From contig NZ_JAKZFC010000006.1 of NCBI RefSeq assembly GCF_022549215.1, positions 173,250-237,249 of the forward strand: a stretch of 64,000 bases of DNA, read 5' to 3'. The DNA is from Solibacillus palustris (GTDB lineage Bacteria; Bacillota; Bacilli; Bacillales_A; Planococcaceae). Positions 36,188-45,577 of this stretch are shown here, one piece after another. Each line of letters starts with the position of its first letter. Positions within the stretch are counted from its first letter, which is position 1. Position numbers and translations under genes: made by a program. The notes below the pieces were generated by a model. The model was given only the letters and a program-made list of their open reading frames with translations. It did not search any database and was not told the DNA's origin.

Positions 36188-37300
36188 TTATTTATTTAGA
36201 GGTACGTGAATTGGTTCAATTTTATATGGTTCGATTACCTGCTCAAGAAGACCATCACTATTTACTACCTTATAAGCAGTTACTATAGGTGTAATAGTAA
36301 TATAAGATGCATTGTTATTCGGTATATTCATTGTAATTCGTGGAGTGCTAATATGATTTATGTTGAAATCTGTACTATGCCCTGTATCACGATAATGAAT
36401 AATGTTATATTCATTTCCCAAATCATCTGATACTAAATATTCTATTGATACGGTTCTTAGCTCCTCTTGTTCTTGAGAGACGATGCGTTCATCAACTTTT
36501 TCGGCGAGTTTAATCGTTGTTGAAATTGGTGATTGTGTCATTTTAACTAGCGTTATTTCAACACCTGTATCGGACGACTTTATCTTAGGAGATTTAAAAC
36601 TCGTAACGCTATTTTCAAGTGCTTGTAGGGAAAATTCGAAATTCCAATGTCCAGATACTAATTGGTTTCCATTATTTAAATTCGTTACATTATCACCTTG
36701 CCAAGAAATGTTAATTGTTTCAGGCTTTGAACCTGTAATTAATTCATAAACGTATAATACGGCATATTCATGTTCATCAATTTTTTTTACAAGATAATTT
36801 TTGGAATAACCAGAATGCTTATATTGATCCACAAATTCGTCAACAATGATATCTTCTAATAATACAGGACGTTCGCCTAAATCCTTCTCACTCTTAATAG
36901 TATAGGCAATTGTAATATTTTCTTTATCATAAACTGCATCTGTAACTGTAATACTAATGCCGTTACTTTCTTGAGTTTGTCCGATATAGGTTGTATGTTC
37001 GCTGTAATCTTCAAAAATATTGCGTTCATTATCAGTGAAAAACTCAAAGATATTTGTGAAAGTTGGTAGTTTTTCTGCAAAGGTTGGAAATGCAATATTT
37101 AAAGTAATGAATGAAATGGCACTAATACTAGCAATAGCTGAAACAAAATGTTTTTTTCTTTTAAAGAATAATGCTTTTTTTGATTTTAGCCTTTTTTGTG
37201 TACGCTGAATAATTCGCTTTTGTTCAACAGCTGAAAGGGGAATTTGTTCGTACTCCTCTATATCTAATTTAACATCATTCAAATCATTTAAAAAAGACAT
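36188..37300 (-). CDS. DUF4179-domain membrane protein, probable anti-sigma factor
   Basis: The 370-residue protein has a cytoplasmic N-terminus (LDIEEYEQIPLSAVEQKRII) with a basic stretch, one transmembrane helix at about residues 48-68, and a large extracellular beta-rich part with the DUF4179 segment ESNGISITVTDAVYDKENIT. It lies just downstream of an ECF sigma gene, with 5 bases between, which is the standard sigma/anti-sigma pairing. The signal sensed is unknown. Confidence 0.85.
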   Translation of the reverse strand: MSFLNDLNDVKLDIEEYEQIPLSAVEQKRIIQRTQKRLKSKKALFFKRKKHFVSAIASISAISFITLNIAFPTFAEKLPTFTNIFEFFTDNERNIFEDYSEHTTYIGQTQESNGISITVTDAVYDKENITIAYTIKSEKDLGERPVLLEDIIVDEFVDQYKHSGYSKNYLVKKIDEHEYAVLYVYELITGSKPETINISWQGDNVTNLNNGNQLVSGHWNFEFSLQALENSVTSFKSPKIKSSDTGVEITLVKMTQSPISTTIKLAEKVDERIVSQEQEELRTVSIEYLVSDDLGNEYNIIHYRDTGHSTDFNINHISTPRITMNIPNNNASYITITPIVTAYKVVNSDGLLEQVIEPYKIEPIHVPLNK

Positions 37301-37305
37301 CTTCC

Positions 37306-37839
37306 TTACACCTCACCTTTTAATAAAATGTTTTTTAATTTTTTTCTTCCTCTAGATAATTTATTGTGAATCCATGAAGGTTTTACTTGTAATTCATTTG
37401 CGATTTCTTCGGTAGGGATTCCTTCTACATAATATTTGTTAAATATTGCTTTTTCAGTATCGTTCAATTCGTTTAGCAAAATGGCTAAATCAGAGTTGTA
37501 AATACTAATAGGTTCATTTAGAAGACGGTCATTTATTTCAGTAGTACTAATATGTTTCTTTACATGGTTGAGCTTTCGGAAATAATCAATTGCACGGTAT
37601 TTTGCGATTGCAGCTATCCATTGTTTAAATTCATTTTTAGATGGATCAAATGAATTGATGTTAAACCATATAGAAACTAGCACATCTGCAAAACATTCTT
37701 CAATGTCTTGATTATGACTAATAAGATACTTCCGAATAATTCCGTTGAGTAAGCCACCATAAGTTATCAAGAGATAATCGATTGCTTCTTCGTTTTTAAG
37801 CTGTATTTGTCTTACAACGTTTTCATCTGATATCTTCAA
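37306..37839 (-). CDS. ECF-type RNA polymerase sigma factor, second copy
   Basis: The 177-residue sigma factor has region 2 (QDIEECFADVLVSIWFNINS, then FKQWIAAIAKYRAIDYFRK) and region 4 (LNDTEKAIFNKYYVEGIPTE, ending SRGRKKLKNIL). It starts at TTG 37839 with AAGGAGGGCTAAA before it. A perfect palindrome TTAGGTACCTAA (37863-37874) lies 24 bases upstream and may be an operator. Confidence 0.88.
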   Translation of the reverse strand: MKISDENVVRQIQLKNEEAIDYLLITYGGLLNGIIRKYLISHNQDIEECFADVLVSIWFNINSFDPSKNEFKQWIAAIAKYRAIDYFRKLNHVKKHISTTEINDRLLNEPISIYNSDLAILLNELNDTEKAIFNKYYVEGIPTEEIANELQVKPSWIHNKLSRGRKKLKNILLKGEV

Positions 37840-37956
37840 TTTAGCCCTCCTTTATGAGTTACTTAGGTACCTAAATATTAATACGGCTCCACCATTAAAA
37901 TCCTATCAATAATTAAAAAAATAGTTTTATCGACTTTCTAAATTAAATAAAAATAA

Positions 37957-38007
37957 AAGCATTCGCTTCAAAAGAGCAGTAAAATGCTCTGATTGAAGGG
38001 AATGCTT
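37957..38007 (-). terminator. Terminator of rlmCD
   Basis: AAGCATTC-CTTCA-AGAGCA pairs with TGCTCT-TGAAG-GAATGCTT; on the minus strand the stem is followed by TTATTTTTATTT. Confidence 0.85.
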
Positions 38008-38024
38008 AATGAGAAAATATAAAT

Positions 38025-39401
38025 TTATTTCTTTAACGTCAATTTCACAACACATTCAACTTGTGCTGTTTGTGGGAACATATCCACTGGCTGGATATAT
38101 TCTACGTTATAAGCTTTGGATAATTCTTTTAAATCACGCGCTAATGTAGAAGGGTTGCAAGATGTATAAACAACGCGCTTTGGTTTAATTTTTAATACGG
38201 TTTTAATAAAGCCCGGCTCTAAACCTGTGCGGGGAGGGTCGACTGAAATAACATCTGGTCGGTAACCGTCACGTGCCCAGCGGAATAACCATTTGTCCGC
38301 TGAACCCGGGAAAAAGCGTACGTGTTGTAAGTTTGCATTATTACGTGCATTCATTTTTGCATCAGCAATGGCTTCGTCGACATTATCCATACCGCGCACT
38401 TCACGAGCACCATCAGCAAGCCACATACCAATTGTCCCAACACCACAATAGGCATCGACAACATTTTCTTTCCCAGTAAGCGCGGCAGCTTTTTTGATTT
38501 CATCATACAAGTGAACTGTTTGCTCCGGGTTAAGCTGGAAGAACGCACGTGTCGATAATTCAAATGCATACTCACCTAGTTTTTCAAGAATTGCTTCATG
38601 CCCATCTAATACAATTGTTTCCTCACCGAAAATTAATGATGTTTTTTCGCGATTGATATTTTGCGTAATTGAAACGATCGATGGATCAATCTTTTTAATG
38701 CGCTCGATTAATTCTTCTTTATGCGGTAATTCGTTACGTGTAGTGACTAAACAAACTTGTGTTTCGCCAGACTTCAAGCCCGTACGAACAACAATTGTAC
38801 GCACTAATCCATTTAAATTTTTGCCGTCATAAATTGTAATATTTAACTTTTGTAAAATTTTACGTGTTGCCACCGTAATTTTTGATGTTAATGGATGTTG
38901 TACGAGACAGTCGTTAATGTTTAGTAGCTGATGTGAGCCCTCTGAAAACAGACCAGCATAAACACGTTTGCCTTCTTTTCGTACTTGGAATTGTGATTTG
39001 TTACGGTAGTTCCAAGGATTTTCCATACCAAGTGTTGGACGAATTTCTGTTGTTTCTGCGATTTCTTTTGCGTACTTTTCAAATGCCTGTACGACGATAT
39101 CGCGTTTATTGGCAAGCTGCGCTTCATATGTCATATGCTGTAATTGACAGCCACCGCAATCTGCATACACTGAGCATGGTGCTTCTTGACGAAATTCACT
39201 AGCTTTACGAATGTTTAACATTTCAGCTTCCGCGAATTTAGGTGATACTTTTGTTAATTTGACTGTTACTTCTTCTCCAGGAATCGCACCTTTTACGAAT
39301 ACGACGTTACGTTTATAAAATCCAACACCTTCACCATTAATGCCAAGGCGTTTTATCGTTAACGGGAACTTCTGCCCGACTTCCATTTTTACTTCACTCA
39401 A
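38025..39401 (-). CDS. rlmCD: 23S rRNA (uracil-5-)-methyltransferase RlmCD
   Basis: The enzyme (about 458 residues) methylates two uridines of 23S rRNA. It has an N-terminal TRAM domain (residues 6-65), iron-sulfur cysteines C76, C82 and C85 (CSVYADCGGC), the SAM-binding block VVDAYCGVGTIGMWLA and the catalytic YTSCNPSTLARDL. TTG at 39401, with AAAGGACG nine bases upstream, is preferred. The longer frame from GTG 39434 runs through a hairpin (39423-39455). ATG 39386 is another option. Confidence 0.93.
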   Translation of the reverse strand: MSEVKMEVGQKFPLTIKRLGINGEGVGFYKRNVVFVKGAIPGEEVTVKLTKVSPKFAEAEMLNIRKASEFRQEAPCSVYADCGGCQLQHMTYEAQLANKRDIVVQAFEKYAKEIAETTEIRPTLGMENPWNYRNKSQFQVRKEGKRVYAGLFSEGSHQLLNINDCLVQHPLTSKITVATRKILQKLNITIYDGKNLNGLVRTIVVRTGLKSGETQVCLVTTRNELPHKEELIERIKKIDPSIVSITQNINREKTSLIFGEETIVLDGHEAILEKLGEYAFELSTRAFFQLNPEQTVHLYDEIKKAAALTGKENVVDAYCGVGTIGMWLADGAREVRGMDNVDEAIADAKMNARNNANLQHVRFFPGSADKWLFRWARDGYRPDVISVDPPRTGLEPGFIKTVLKIKPKRVVYTSCNPSTLARDLKELSKAYNVEYIQPVDMFPQTAQVECVVKLTLKK

Positions 39402-39422
39402 GTTTACACGTCCTTTAAATAC

Positions 39423-39455
39423 TTCAACTCGCACTAAAGGATAGCGCGAGTTGAA
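39423..39455. terminator. Hairpin between pdaA and rlmCD
   Basis: TTCAACTCGC pairs with GCGAGTTGAA across a 13-base loop. The minus side is not T-rich, so its terminator role for pdaA is uncertain. Confidence 0.4.
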
Positions 39456-39520
39456 TCGTTTTTCTTCATCATTACATTATAACGGACAACGACTTGAAAG
39501 AAAAGGAACGTCACTTGGTT

Positions 39521-40306
39521 CTAGTATGGCATCACTTGCTCATATTCGAGCACTAAATCATCTAACGAGCCAAATGTATATCCTTGCGCTTTTGCCTCTT
39601 TTATAAATTTAGGCAGTGCTTCGGCATTATCTTGAGCAACCGTATGCATTAAAATAATTGCTCCTGGATGTAGCTGATTCATTAGGGCATTATACGCATA
39701 TTCATAGCCGCGTCGTTCATCTTTTAGCCAATCTTTAAAGGCAATTGACCAAAAAATATGACGATAACCGACTTCATTGCCTACTTTTAATACTTGTTCG
39801 TTAAATATTCCTTCAGGTGGGCGGGCATAATACGTACGATCCACACCGGTTAATTCATAAAGTTTTTCATCAAAGCGAAACCATTCTTCTTTCATTTCCT
39901 GGGCGGATAACTTGGCCATATTTGGGTGACGATCTGAGTGATTCCCAATTGTGTGACCGTCCGCAATCATTCTTTTTACTAAATCGGACGCACTCGTTAA
40001 ATAATGACCCGTTAAGAAAAAGGTCGCCGGTGCTTTCTCGGCTTTTAATGTGTCTAAAATACTTTCGGTAAAGCCGTTTTCATAGCCGTTATCAAACGTT
40101 AAATAAATAACCTTTTTGGATGCATCCCCTTTGTAAACGGCCCCGTAATTATCGAGTAAACTTTCTAACGGTTCGCCAATTTCAACTGGCTCTGCATTAC
40201 GACTTGGCTTAAAGCCCCAATGGAATTCCTCGGCCTTTGCAACGGTCATATAGGAAATTAAGGTGACGACGAGTACGAACGCCATTCCAATAACATGTTT
40301 TTTCAC
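39521..40306 (-). CDS. pdaA: Polysaccharide deacetylase PdaA-like (spore cortex muramic lactam synthesis)
   Basis: The protein (261 residues) has an N-terminal signal-anchor, then the NodB domain with YLTFDNGYENGF (catalytic Asp, residues 71-82), the zinc HSDRH pattern (TIGNHSDRHP), RPPEGIFNE and the late LMHTVAQ. This is the TFDNGYE signature of PdaA rather than general chitin deacetylases. PdaA removes acetyl groups to allow muramic delta-lactam formation in the cortex. GTG 40306 follows AAAGGAGG at 12 bases; the TTG at 40318 is too close to that site. Confidence 0.88.
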   Translation of the reverse strand: MKKHVIGMAFVLVVTLISYMTVAKAEEFHWGFKPSRNAEPVEIGEPLESLLDNYGAVYKGDASKKVIYLTFDNGYENGFTESILDTLKAEKAPATFFLTGHYLTSASDLVKRMIADGHTIGNHSDRHPNMAKLSAQEMKEEWFRFDEKLYELTGVDRTYYARPPEGIFNEQVLKVGNEVGYRHIFWSIAFKDWLKDERRGYEYAYNALMNQLHPGAIILMHTVAQDNAEALPKFIKEAKAQGYTFGSLDDLVLEYEQVMPY

Positions 40307-40370
40307 GAAAAAAAGCAACCTCCTTTGGCAGATTTGTTACAGGTAGGTTGCGTGGAAACGGTAATTTTAT

Positions 40371-41270
40371 TCACTGATACAAATCACGAATCGCATCTTC
40401 TACAGAAGCGTAGTTAAATGTGAAATTTGCGTTTAGTAATTTTTCAGGTAAAACATGCTGACCTTCTAATACAAGGATACTTTTTTCGCCAAGCGCTAAT
40501 TTAAGTGCAATGCTTGGAACAGGAAACCAATGTGGGCGATGCAATGCTTTACTAATTGTTTGTCCAAAAGCTTTCATGCGTTTAACATTTGGTGTCGTAA
40601 AATTAATCGGCCCACGTAATTTGTCATGTTCGATAACGAATAACAAGGCACGTGCCACATCATCAACATGAATCCAGCTAAGCCACTGCCTACCAGAACC
40701 AATCGTTCCACCAATACCTAACTGATAAGGCAACACCATCATCGGTAATGCACCTTCACCTTTTGCTAAAATAACCCCAAAACGCGTTAAGCACGTACGG
40801 ATTCCTAAATTTTCGGCCTGAGTAGCTTTTTGTTCCCAATGATTCACAACTGTACCTAAAAAATCGCCAGCTTTTTCAGAGGAATGTTCTGTATAAACAG
40901 CATTTTCTGATACTGGATAAATGCCGACTGCACTTGCATTGATGAACACAGAAGGTTTATGTACAACAGTTTGCATTATACGCAATGCTTCAGTAGTTGA
41001 ATCCATGCGGCTATTATAAATTTTTTGTTTTTGCTGCTCTGTCCATCGACCTTCATTTAATGACACACCAGCCAAATTAATAAAGGCATCTAAATGTTCA
41101 AGCTGTAATTCGGGCTTTGCATTATGCGTGAGCCACTGTACATAGCGAATATTATTTTCCATGCGAGAATTTCCACGCGTTAAAATTAGAATTTCATGTC
41201 CTTTGTCTTGAAGTAGCTCTGTTAATTTTCGACCAACCATTCCCGTTCCACCAGCAATTGCAATTTTCAT
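40371..41270 (-). CDS. yfhF: TIGR01777-family NAD(P)-binding epimerase-like protein (YfhF)
   Basis: A 299-residue SDR-like protein. The Rossmann motif GGTGMVGRKL is at the N-terminus, SAVGIYPVSENAVYTE is in the middle, and a DUF1731 end carries VLEGQHVLPEKL. It resembles the family fused to or near cell-division genes, function unknown. It is divergent from recX, as in the B. subtilis yfhF-recX pair. Confidence 0.9.
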   Translation of the reverse strand: MKIAIAGGTGMVGRKLTELLQDKGHEILILTRGNSRMENNIRYVQWLTHNAKPELQLEHLDAFINLAGVSLNEGRWTEQQKQKIYNSRMDSTTEALRIMQTVVHKPSVFINASAVGIYPVSENAVYTEHSSEKAGDFLGTVVNHWEQKATQAENLGIRTCLTRFGVILAKGEGALPMMVLPYQLGIGGTIGSGRQWLSWIHVDDVARALLFVIEHDKLRGPINFTTPNVKRMKAFGQTISKALHRPHWFPVPSIALKLALGEKSILVLEGQHVLPEKLLNANFTFNYASVEDAIRDLYQ

Positions 41271-41380
41271 AGTATCCCTCCTCTAAATGTCTTATATTCA
41301 GTATACTGTGCAATGAAACTCAAAGTAAAAAGATGTATACTAAAAGAAAAGGTATGTGTAAGTAAAGCGAGGTGTACATT

Positions 41381-42187
41381 TTGCGAGCTATTACGAAAAT
41401 TAGTCGCCAAAAGCGTAATCAAGACCGTTACAATATTTATTTGAATGAAGAGTATGTATTTGCAGTCGATGAAGGTACACTCATTAAATTTGGTCTGCAA
41501 AAAGGCAAAGTACTTGAGCAATTCGAAATCGATGAAATACAATATGAAGATGAAATTGCGAAAGCATTTAATAAAGCTCTCGGTTTTTTAAGTTTTCAAA
41601 TGCGTAGCGAGCATGAAGTAAAGCAAAAGCTATTGCAATTAGGACATGGGGAAGCAGTAATACAAGAAGCGATTCACAAATTAAATCGCCTCGGCTTTTT
41701 GAATGATGAAAGCTATTCGAAGGCATTACTCGAAACGAGAAAACGTACGGCCAAAAAAGGACCAGCTGCGATTCGCCAAGATCTAATGAAAAAAGGGATT
41801 GCAAAAGATTTGCAGCAGGAAGTACTGAATTCTTATGGTCACGATGAACAGTTACAGCTTGCGATGGAACTAGCAGAAAAGGCGATTCGTTCTAACGACA
41901 ATAAAACACCCACTCAAGTAAAGCAAAAAATTCAAGATGTTCTGTTGCGTAAAGGCTATTCTTACGGCATAGTAAACGATGTGTTAGAGCGACTAACATT
42001 AGAGCGGAAAGAAGACGAATGGAGCGCATTAATTGAAAATCAAGGTGGAAAAATTTGGCGCAAATATGCGAATAAATTCGAAGGCTTTGAACTGCATCAA
42101 AAGGTGAAACAGGCATTATATCAAAAAGGTTTCCCATCAGAAATCATTACAGCATTTATTGAACAAAAGGAGCAAGAAAATGAATGA
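41381..42187 (+). CDS. recX: RecA regulator RecX
   Basis: The 268-residue protein consists of repeated three-helix units, for example FLSFQMRSEHEVKQKLLQLG, INRLGFLNDESYSKAL-like and KGPAAIRQDLMKKGI. It binds and modulates RecA filaments. TTG at 41381 has GAGGTG eight bases upstream; the GTG at 41372 would be part of that site. The next gene starts inside its last codons. Confidence 0.92.
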   Translation: MRAITKISRQKRNQDRYNIYLNEEYVFAVDEGTLIKFGLQKGKVLEQFEIDEIQYEDEIAKAFNKALGFLSFQMRSEHEVKQKLLQLGHGEAVIQEAIHKLNRLGFLNDESYSKALLETRKRTAKKGPAAIRQDLMKKGIAKDLQQEVLNSYGHDEQLQLAMELAEKAIRSNDNKTPTQVKQKIQDVLLRKGYSYGIVNDVLERLTLERKEDEWSALIENQGGKIWRKYANKFEGFELHQKVKQALYQKGFPSEIITAFIEQKEQENE

Positions 42188-42509
42188 ATTAACATATAAT
42201 CAAATGTCAGAAGCAGAATTACGTCAAGAAGTTGCGAACTTACGTGAGCAAGCGCGTAAAGCTGAGCAGTTAGGAATCGTCAATGAATACGCGGTTTATG
42301 AGCGTAAAGCATTAATGGCGGAAGCGTATTTAGTGGATCTTTCTACGATTGTTCCAGGAGAAATGTATCGTCTTACGGGTGCGCCAGGTGAGTTTTTCCA
42401 AGTAGATCGTTTAAAAGGGCGCTTTGCATGGGGGCACCGTTTAGGTTCAGAACGCTTTGAAGAAGCATTACCAGTTTCACTTTTACGTCCGATGAAAGAG
42501 GGGAAGTAA
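42180..42509 (+). CDS. yfhH: YfhH-family (DUF1811) protein
   Basis: A 109-residue protein: helical N-terminus (MSEAELRQEVANLREQARKA), then an SH3-like part with PGEMYRLTGAPGEFFQV and GRFAWGHRLG. It matches B. subtilis YfhH by pattern. The ATG at 42180 has AAAGGAGCAAGAAA upstream and overlaps the recX stop by 8 bases. Function unknown. Confidence 0.9.
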   Translation: MNELTYNQMSEAELRQEVANLREQARKAEQLGIVNEYAVYERKALMAEAYLVDLSTIVPGEMYRLTGAPGEFFQVDRLKGRFAWGHRLGSERFEEALPVSLLRPMKEGK

Positions 42510-42510
42510 G

Positions 42511-42780
42511 ATGGAAGCGTACTATCAAAAGTTAACTGAGCAATTATTGGAGAAAAATCCCGAATTACCAACAGGTCGTGCCCGTACGTGGGTAGAACTA
42601 TTATGCAGTGATTTCGAATCCACATCTGCCAAAGCGGGTGTTGACTATCGTGGAATGGAATATACAGCGAAATTAGTAAGCCAATTAATCGAGAGCTACG
42701 GCGACAAATTACATTTATTTGCTGCAAAAAATCCGAAATATGCTGATTTACTAAATGACAGTGATGACACGTTAAATTAA
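42511..42780 (+). CDS. yfhJ: WVELL-family protein YfhJ
   Basis: The 89-residue protein contains the family's name motif WVELL (ARTWVELLCSDFESTSAKAG). The function is unknown. It begins one base after the yfhH stop, with GAGGGGAAGTAAG as ribosome site, so it is coupled to yfhH. Confidence 0.92.
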   Translation: MEAYYQKLTEQLLEKNPELPTGRARTWVELLCSDFESTSAKAGVDYRGMEYTAKLVSQLIESYGDKLHLFAAKNPKYADLLNDSDDTLN

Positions 42781-42883
42781 ATAATAGTAGAAAAACACAA
42801 CTGGTATGAAAATAGTGCGAGTTGATGTCTTTTTTTATGTGGATACCATTAAAGAACTTATGCATAACTATCCACGAAAAAAA

Positions 42884-42922
42884 GAGGGTGTGTTAAAAGC
42901 TCATAACTTTTAACATACCCTC
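42884..42922. terminator. Bidirectional terminator between yfhJ and yfhP
   Basis: GAGGGT-TGTTAAAAG pairs with CTTTTAACA-ACCCTC between the convergent genes. Confidence 0.85.
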
Positions 42923-42926
42923 ATTT

Positions 42927-43916
42927 CTATTCGTTTCCGGCGCCAATTTGTAGCTTTTTCATTAACTTTTCTTCAGTGAAAATCCAGCCAGTATATGAGT
43001 TGACGATATTTAAATCTTGATCTAAGTGTGCAACTGCTACAAATGGATAGTGGTCATTACTACGATAACGTAAATCGATTAATCGTAGTTCCGACAATCC
43101 ATTTTCAAGCTCAGCGATTTCCCAACGATGAATAGGAGAGAATGATAAAAAAGCATCGATATTGGGATCTTTTAAAGCAGCGGATACAAGTGCCGTTTTA
43201 GGAATTGGCTCGATTTTAAATTTATCGTAAATATTTACTGTACGACGATATGAACGTCCTACATAGAAATGTGTTTTTGATTTTGCAGCGACTTTCCATT
43301 GGAAAAATTTCATTGTAGGAGCGACGATAACAAATTCTTCGTCTTTAATTTCACGGTGGACTGCCGATTTGACCGCTTTTTGTAGAGAAAAGCGTAAAAT
43401 ATAGTACAGTACGATAATAATGTACATGATACTAAATGTAATGACAGGGTCTGCACCAAATATCCAAAATAGTATGCCCAGGCAGTGAATCCCAAAAATA
43501 AACGGATCGAATGTATTGATGACGGCAAGAGCTACCCATTTTTTAGAGAACGGGCGTAAAGCTTGTGTACCATAAGCATTAAAAATATCGACAAATACAT
43601 GTAGAAACACAGCAAGTTGCGTCCAAAGCCAAACATGGAAAATATCAGAGGAAGGTAATACTAGCGCTAAAACACCTGTAATTAGCAGCGGCCATAAAAG
43701 AACGGCAGGAATAGAATGCGTGATGCCACGATGATGGCGAATATAAACGGCGTTATTACGTAACTTTAAAACCGTATCAATATCAGGTGCCTGTTGCCCG
43801 ATGATTGTACCTGCCATAACTGCGGCAAACGTCATTGGATGGCTTGCTACAACAGGGTCAGCAAGCGCAAGACCACCAAGAGCAATACCCATAACAAAAT
43901 GTGTACCTGAATCCAA
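42927..43916 (-). CDS. yfhP: Membrane-bound metal-dependent hydrolase YfhP (YdjM family)
   Basis: A 329-residue protein with an N-terminal hydrolase-like membrane domain. It has the histidines DSGTHFVMG, DIDTVLKLRNNAVYIRHHRG and ITHS, plus VFLHVFVDIFNAYG. The C-terminal domain is soluble (residues 190-329). It starts with TTG behind GAGAGGATGATTCATT. Its place next to mutY and recX matches B. subtilis. Confidence 0.9.
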   Translation of the reverse strand: MDSGTHFVMGIALGGLALADPVVASHPMTFAAVMAGTIIGQQAPDIDTVLKLRNNAVYIRHHRGITHSIPAVLLWPLLITGVLALVLPSSDIFHVWLWTQLAVFLHVFVDIFNAYGTQALRPFSKKWVALAVINTFDPFIFGIHCLGILFWIFGADPVITFSIMYIIIVLYYILRFSLQKAVKSAVHREIKDEEFVIVAPTMKFFQWKVAAKSKTHFYVGRSYRRTVNIYDKFKIEPIPKTALVSAALKDPNIDAFLSFSPIHRWEIAELENGLSELRLIDLRYRSNDHYPFVAVAHLDQDLNIVNSYTGWIFTEEKLMKKLQIGAGNE

Positions 43917-44032
43917 AATGAATCATCCTCTCATAGACAAAAACGTTTATAGACGGAATAAATTAACAATAGTATTTATCATTATAATATACCCTTTTTA
44001 CGCGAAATAAAATCGAATTTTTGGAGGATAAT

Positions 44033-45091
44033 GTGAACTATCAATATACGTCAGAATTTCGGCAGGCATTAGTCGAATGGTTTAAAAAAGAACATCGTGA
44101 TTTGCCATGGCGTCATACTAAGGATCCCTATAAAATTTGGGTGTCAGAGGTGATGTTACAGCAAACACGGGTGGATACCGTAATACCCTATTACAATCGC
44201 TTTATGGACAAATATCCAACTTCTGAAAGTTTAGCATATGCAGCTGAAGAAGAGCTATTAAAAATGTGGGAAGGTCTTGGCTATTATTCACGCGTACGTA
44301 ATTTACAAGCGGGTGTAAGGGAAGTTGTTGAAACATATGGAAGTAAAGTGCCAGACAATCGCCATGATATTTCGAAATTAAAAGGAGTGGGACCGTATAC
44401 AGCGGGGGCGATTTTAAGTATTGCTTATGGCAAACCAGAGCATGCGGTCGATGGCAATGTGATGCGTGTGTTAAGTCGGGTGCTAAACATAGACGCCGAT
44501 ATCGCACTTCCGAAAACCAAAAAGATTTTTGAAGATGCGGTGATGGAATTAATAGACCCTGAAAATACATCGGCATTCAACCAAGGATTAATGGAACTTG
44601 GAGCGCTCATTTGTACACCAACTTCACCGAAATGCTTGTTATGTCCAGTTCGTGATTTCTGCACAGCGTTTCAAGAGGGAGATCCAACAACGCTACCAGT
44701 GAAATCTAAAAAAGTAAAAACGAAAAATATCGATTTTGATGTACTGGTCATTCGAGACTCGGAAGGGCGTTTTCTAATGGAAAAACGCGCAGAGACAGGG
44801 TTACTCGCTAATATGTGGCAATTTGTCATGATTGAACGTGTAAAAGATGCAAACTCATTTGCGCAAGCACAGCAACGATACAATCTTGTGTTAGACGATA
44901 ATCTTGCCGTACCAATTGACAGCTTTAAGCATGTTTTTTCTCATTTAAAGTGGCTTATTGACAGCTATTTAGTCGACTGCTTGCAAGCCCCAGAACAATT
45001 ACCGATTAATATGAAATTTTTTACAAAAGACCAAATAGAGCAAATACCAATGCCAGTCCCAATGTTAAAAATTTGGGGTAAAATAAAATAG
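44033..45091 (+). CDS. mutY: A/G-specific adenine glycosylase MutY
   Basis: A 352-residue repair enzyme that removes adenine paired with 8-oxoguanine. It has SEVMLQQTRVDTVIPYY, helix-hairpin-helix LKGVGPYTAGAI, the catalytic-Asp region VDGNVMRVLSR, the 4Fe-4S ligands C-x6-C-x2-C-x5-C (CTPTSPKCLLCPVRDFC) and a C-terminal NUDIX-like recognition domain. GTG 44033 follows TTTGGAGGATAAT; the longer frame would use part of that site. Confidence 0.95.
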   Translation: MNYQYTSEFRQALVEWFKKEHRDLPWRHTKDPYKIWVSEVMLQQTRVDTVIPYYNRFMDKYPTSESLAYAAEEELLKMWEGLGYYSRVRNLQAGVREVVETYGSKVPDNRHDISKLKGVGPYTAGAILSIAYGKPEHAVDGNVMRVLSRVLNIDADIALPKTKKIFEDAVMELIDPENTSAFNQGLMELGALICTPTSPKCLLCPVRDFCTAFQEGDPTTLPVKSKKVKTKNIDFDVLVIRDSEGRFLMEKRAETGLLANMWQFVMIERVKDANSFAQAQQRYNLVLDDNLAVPIDSFKHVFSHLKWLIDSYLVDCLQAPEQLPINMKFFTKDQIEQIPMPVPMLKIWGKIK

Positions 45092-45149
45092 CTTTATGCA
45101 TAATTTATGTACCATCCGTCCACAATATTGGGCGTGGAGGTGACAAACT

Positions 45150-45335
45150 ATGAAGCGTAATGAAAATAATCGCAATCGTCAATCAAATGTAAACAATCCA
45201 TCAAAAAACAATGAGCCTGCAAAACGTGAAGAATTTGGGAGTGAAGAAAACTTCGGAAAAGTAGAGCAGCAACGCCAAAAACAAAAGCAAGAGCAACGCA
45301 ACACGCAATTTGCAAAACGGAACAATAACTTCTAA
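45150..45335 (+). CDS. Probable gamma-type small acid-soluble spore protein
   Basis: A 61-residue protein made of Asn, Gln, Lys, Arg and Glu with no Cys or Trp. It contains EEFGSEENFGKVEQQRQKQK, close to the EFGTEF repeats of gamma-type SASP (SspE). It follows mutY, as sspE does (two genes further) in B. subtilis. The ATG follows GGAGGTGACAAACT. SASP is the best guess, not certain, because only one repeat is visible. Confidence 0.55.
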   Translation: MKRNENNRNRQSNVNNPSKNNEPAKREEFGSEENFGKVEQQRQKQKQEQRNTQFAKRNNNF

Positions 45336-45341
45336 ATGGAA

Positions 45342-45379
45342 GAGTGTACGGAAAGCTAATAACTTTCTGTACACTTTTT
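45342..45379 (+). terminator. Terminator of the SASP-like gene
   Basis: AGTGTAC-GAAAG pairs with CTTTC-GTACACT followed by TTTT. The 150 bases after it contain no supported gene. Confidence 0.8.
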
Positions 45380-45529
45380 GTTCGTGGATTGTTAAAGGTA
45401 ATTTCCCAATTAAATCTACATTAGAGAAGAAATCATTTGGCGCGAAATGGCTTTTCATTATGTAGAGTTGTGCAGTAATGCAATCAACTGCATTTGTAGG
45501 CATTATAAATTAGCGTAAGCAAAAAAAAA

Positions 45530-45552
45530 AGCCCAGAAAAAATTCTGGGCTT
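45530..45552 (-). terminator. Terminator of the YpzG-like gene
   Basis: AGCCCAGAA pairs with TTCTGGGCT; on the minus strand ten T follow. Confidence 0.85.
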
Positions 45553-45577
45553 GATTACACTTACTGCCTCTAGCTGA

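Noticed and set aside
45201..45503. 100-codon minus frame opposite the SASP-like gene
   Set aside because: Its C-terminal half is the complement of the Gln/Lys-rich gene, which has the better ribosome site; its start lacks one.
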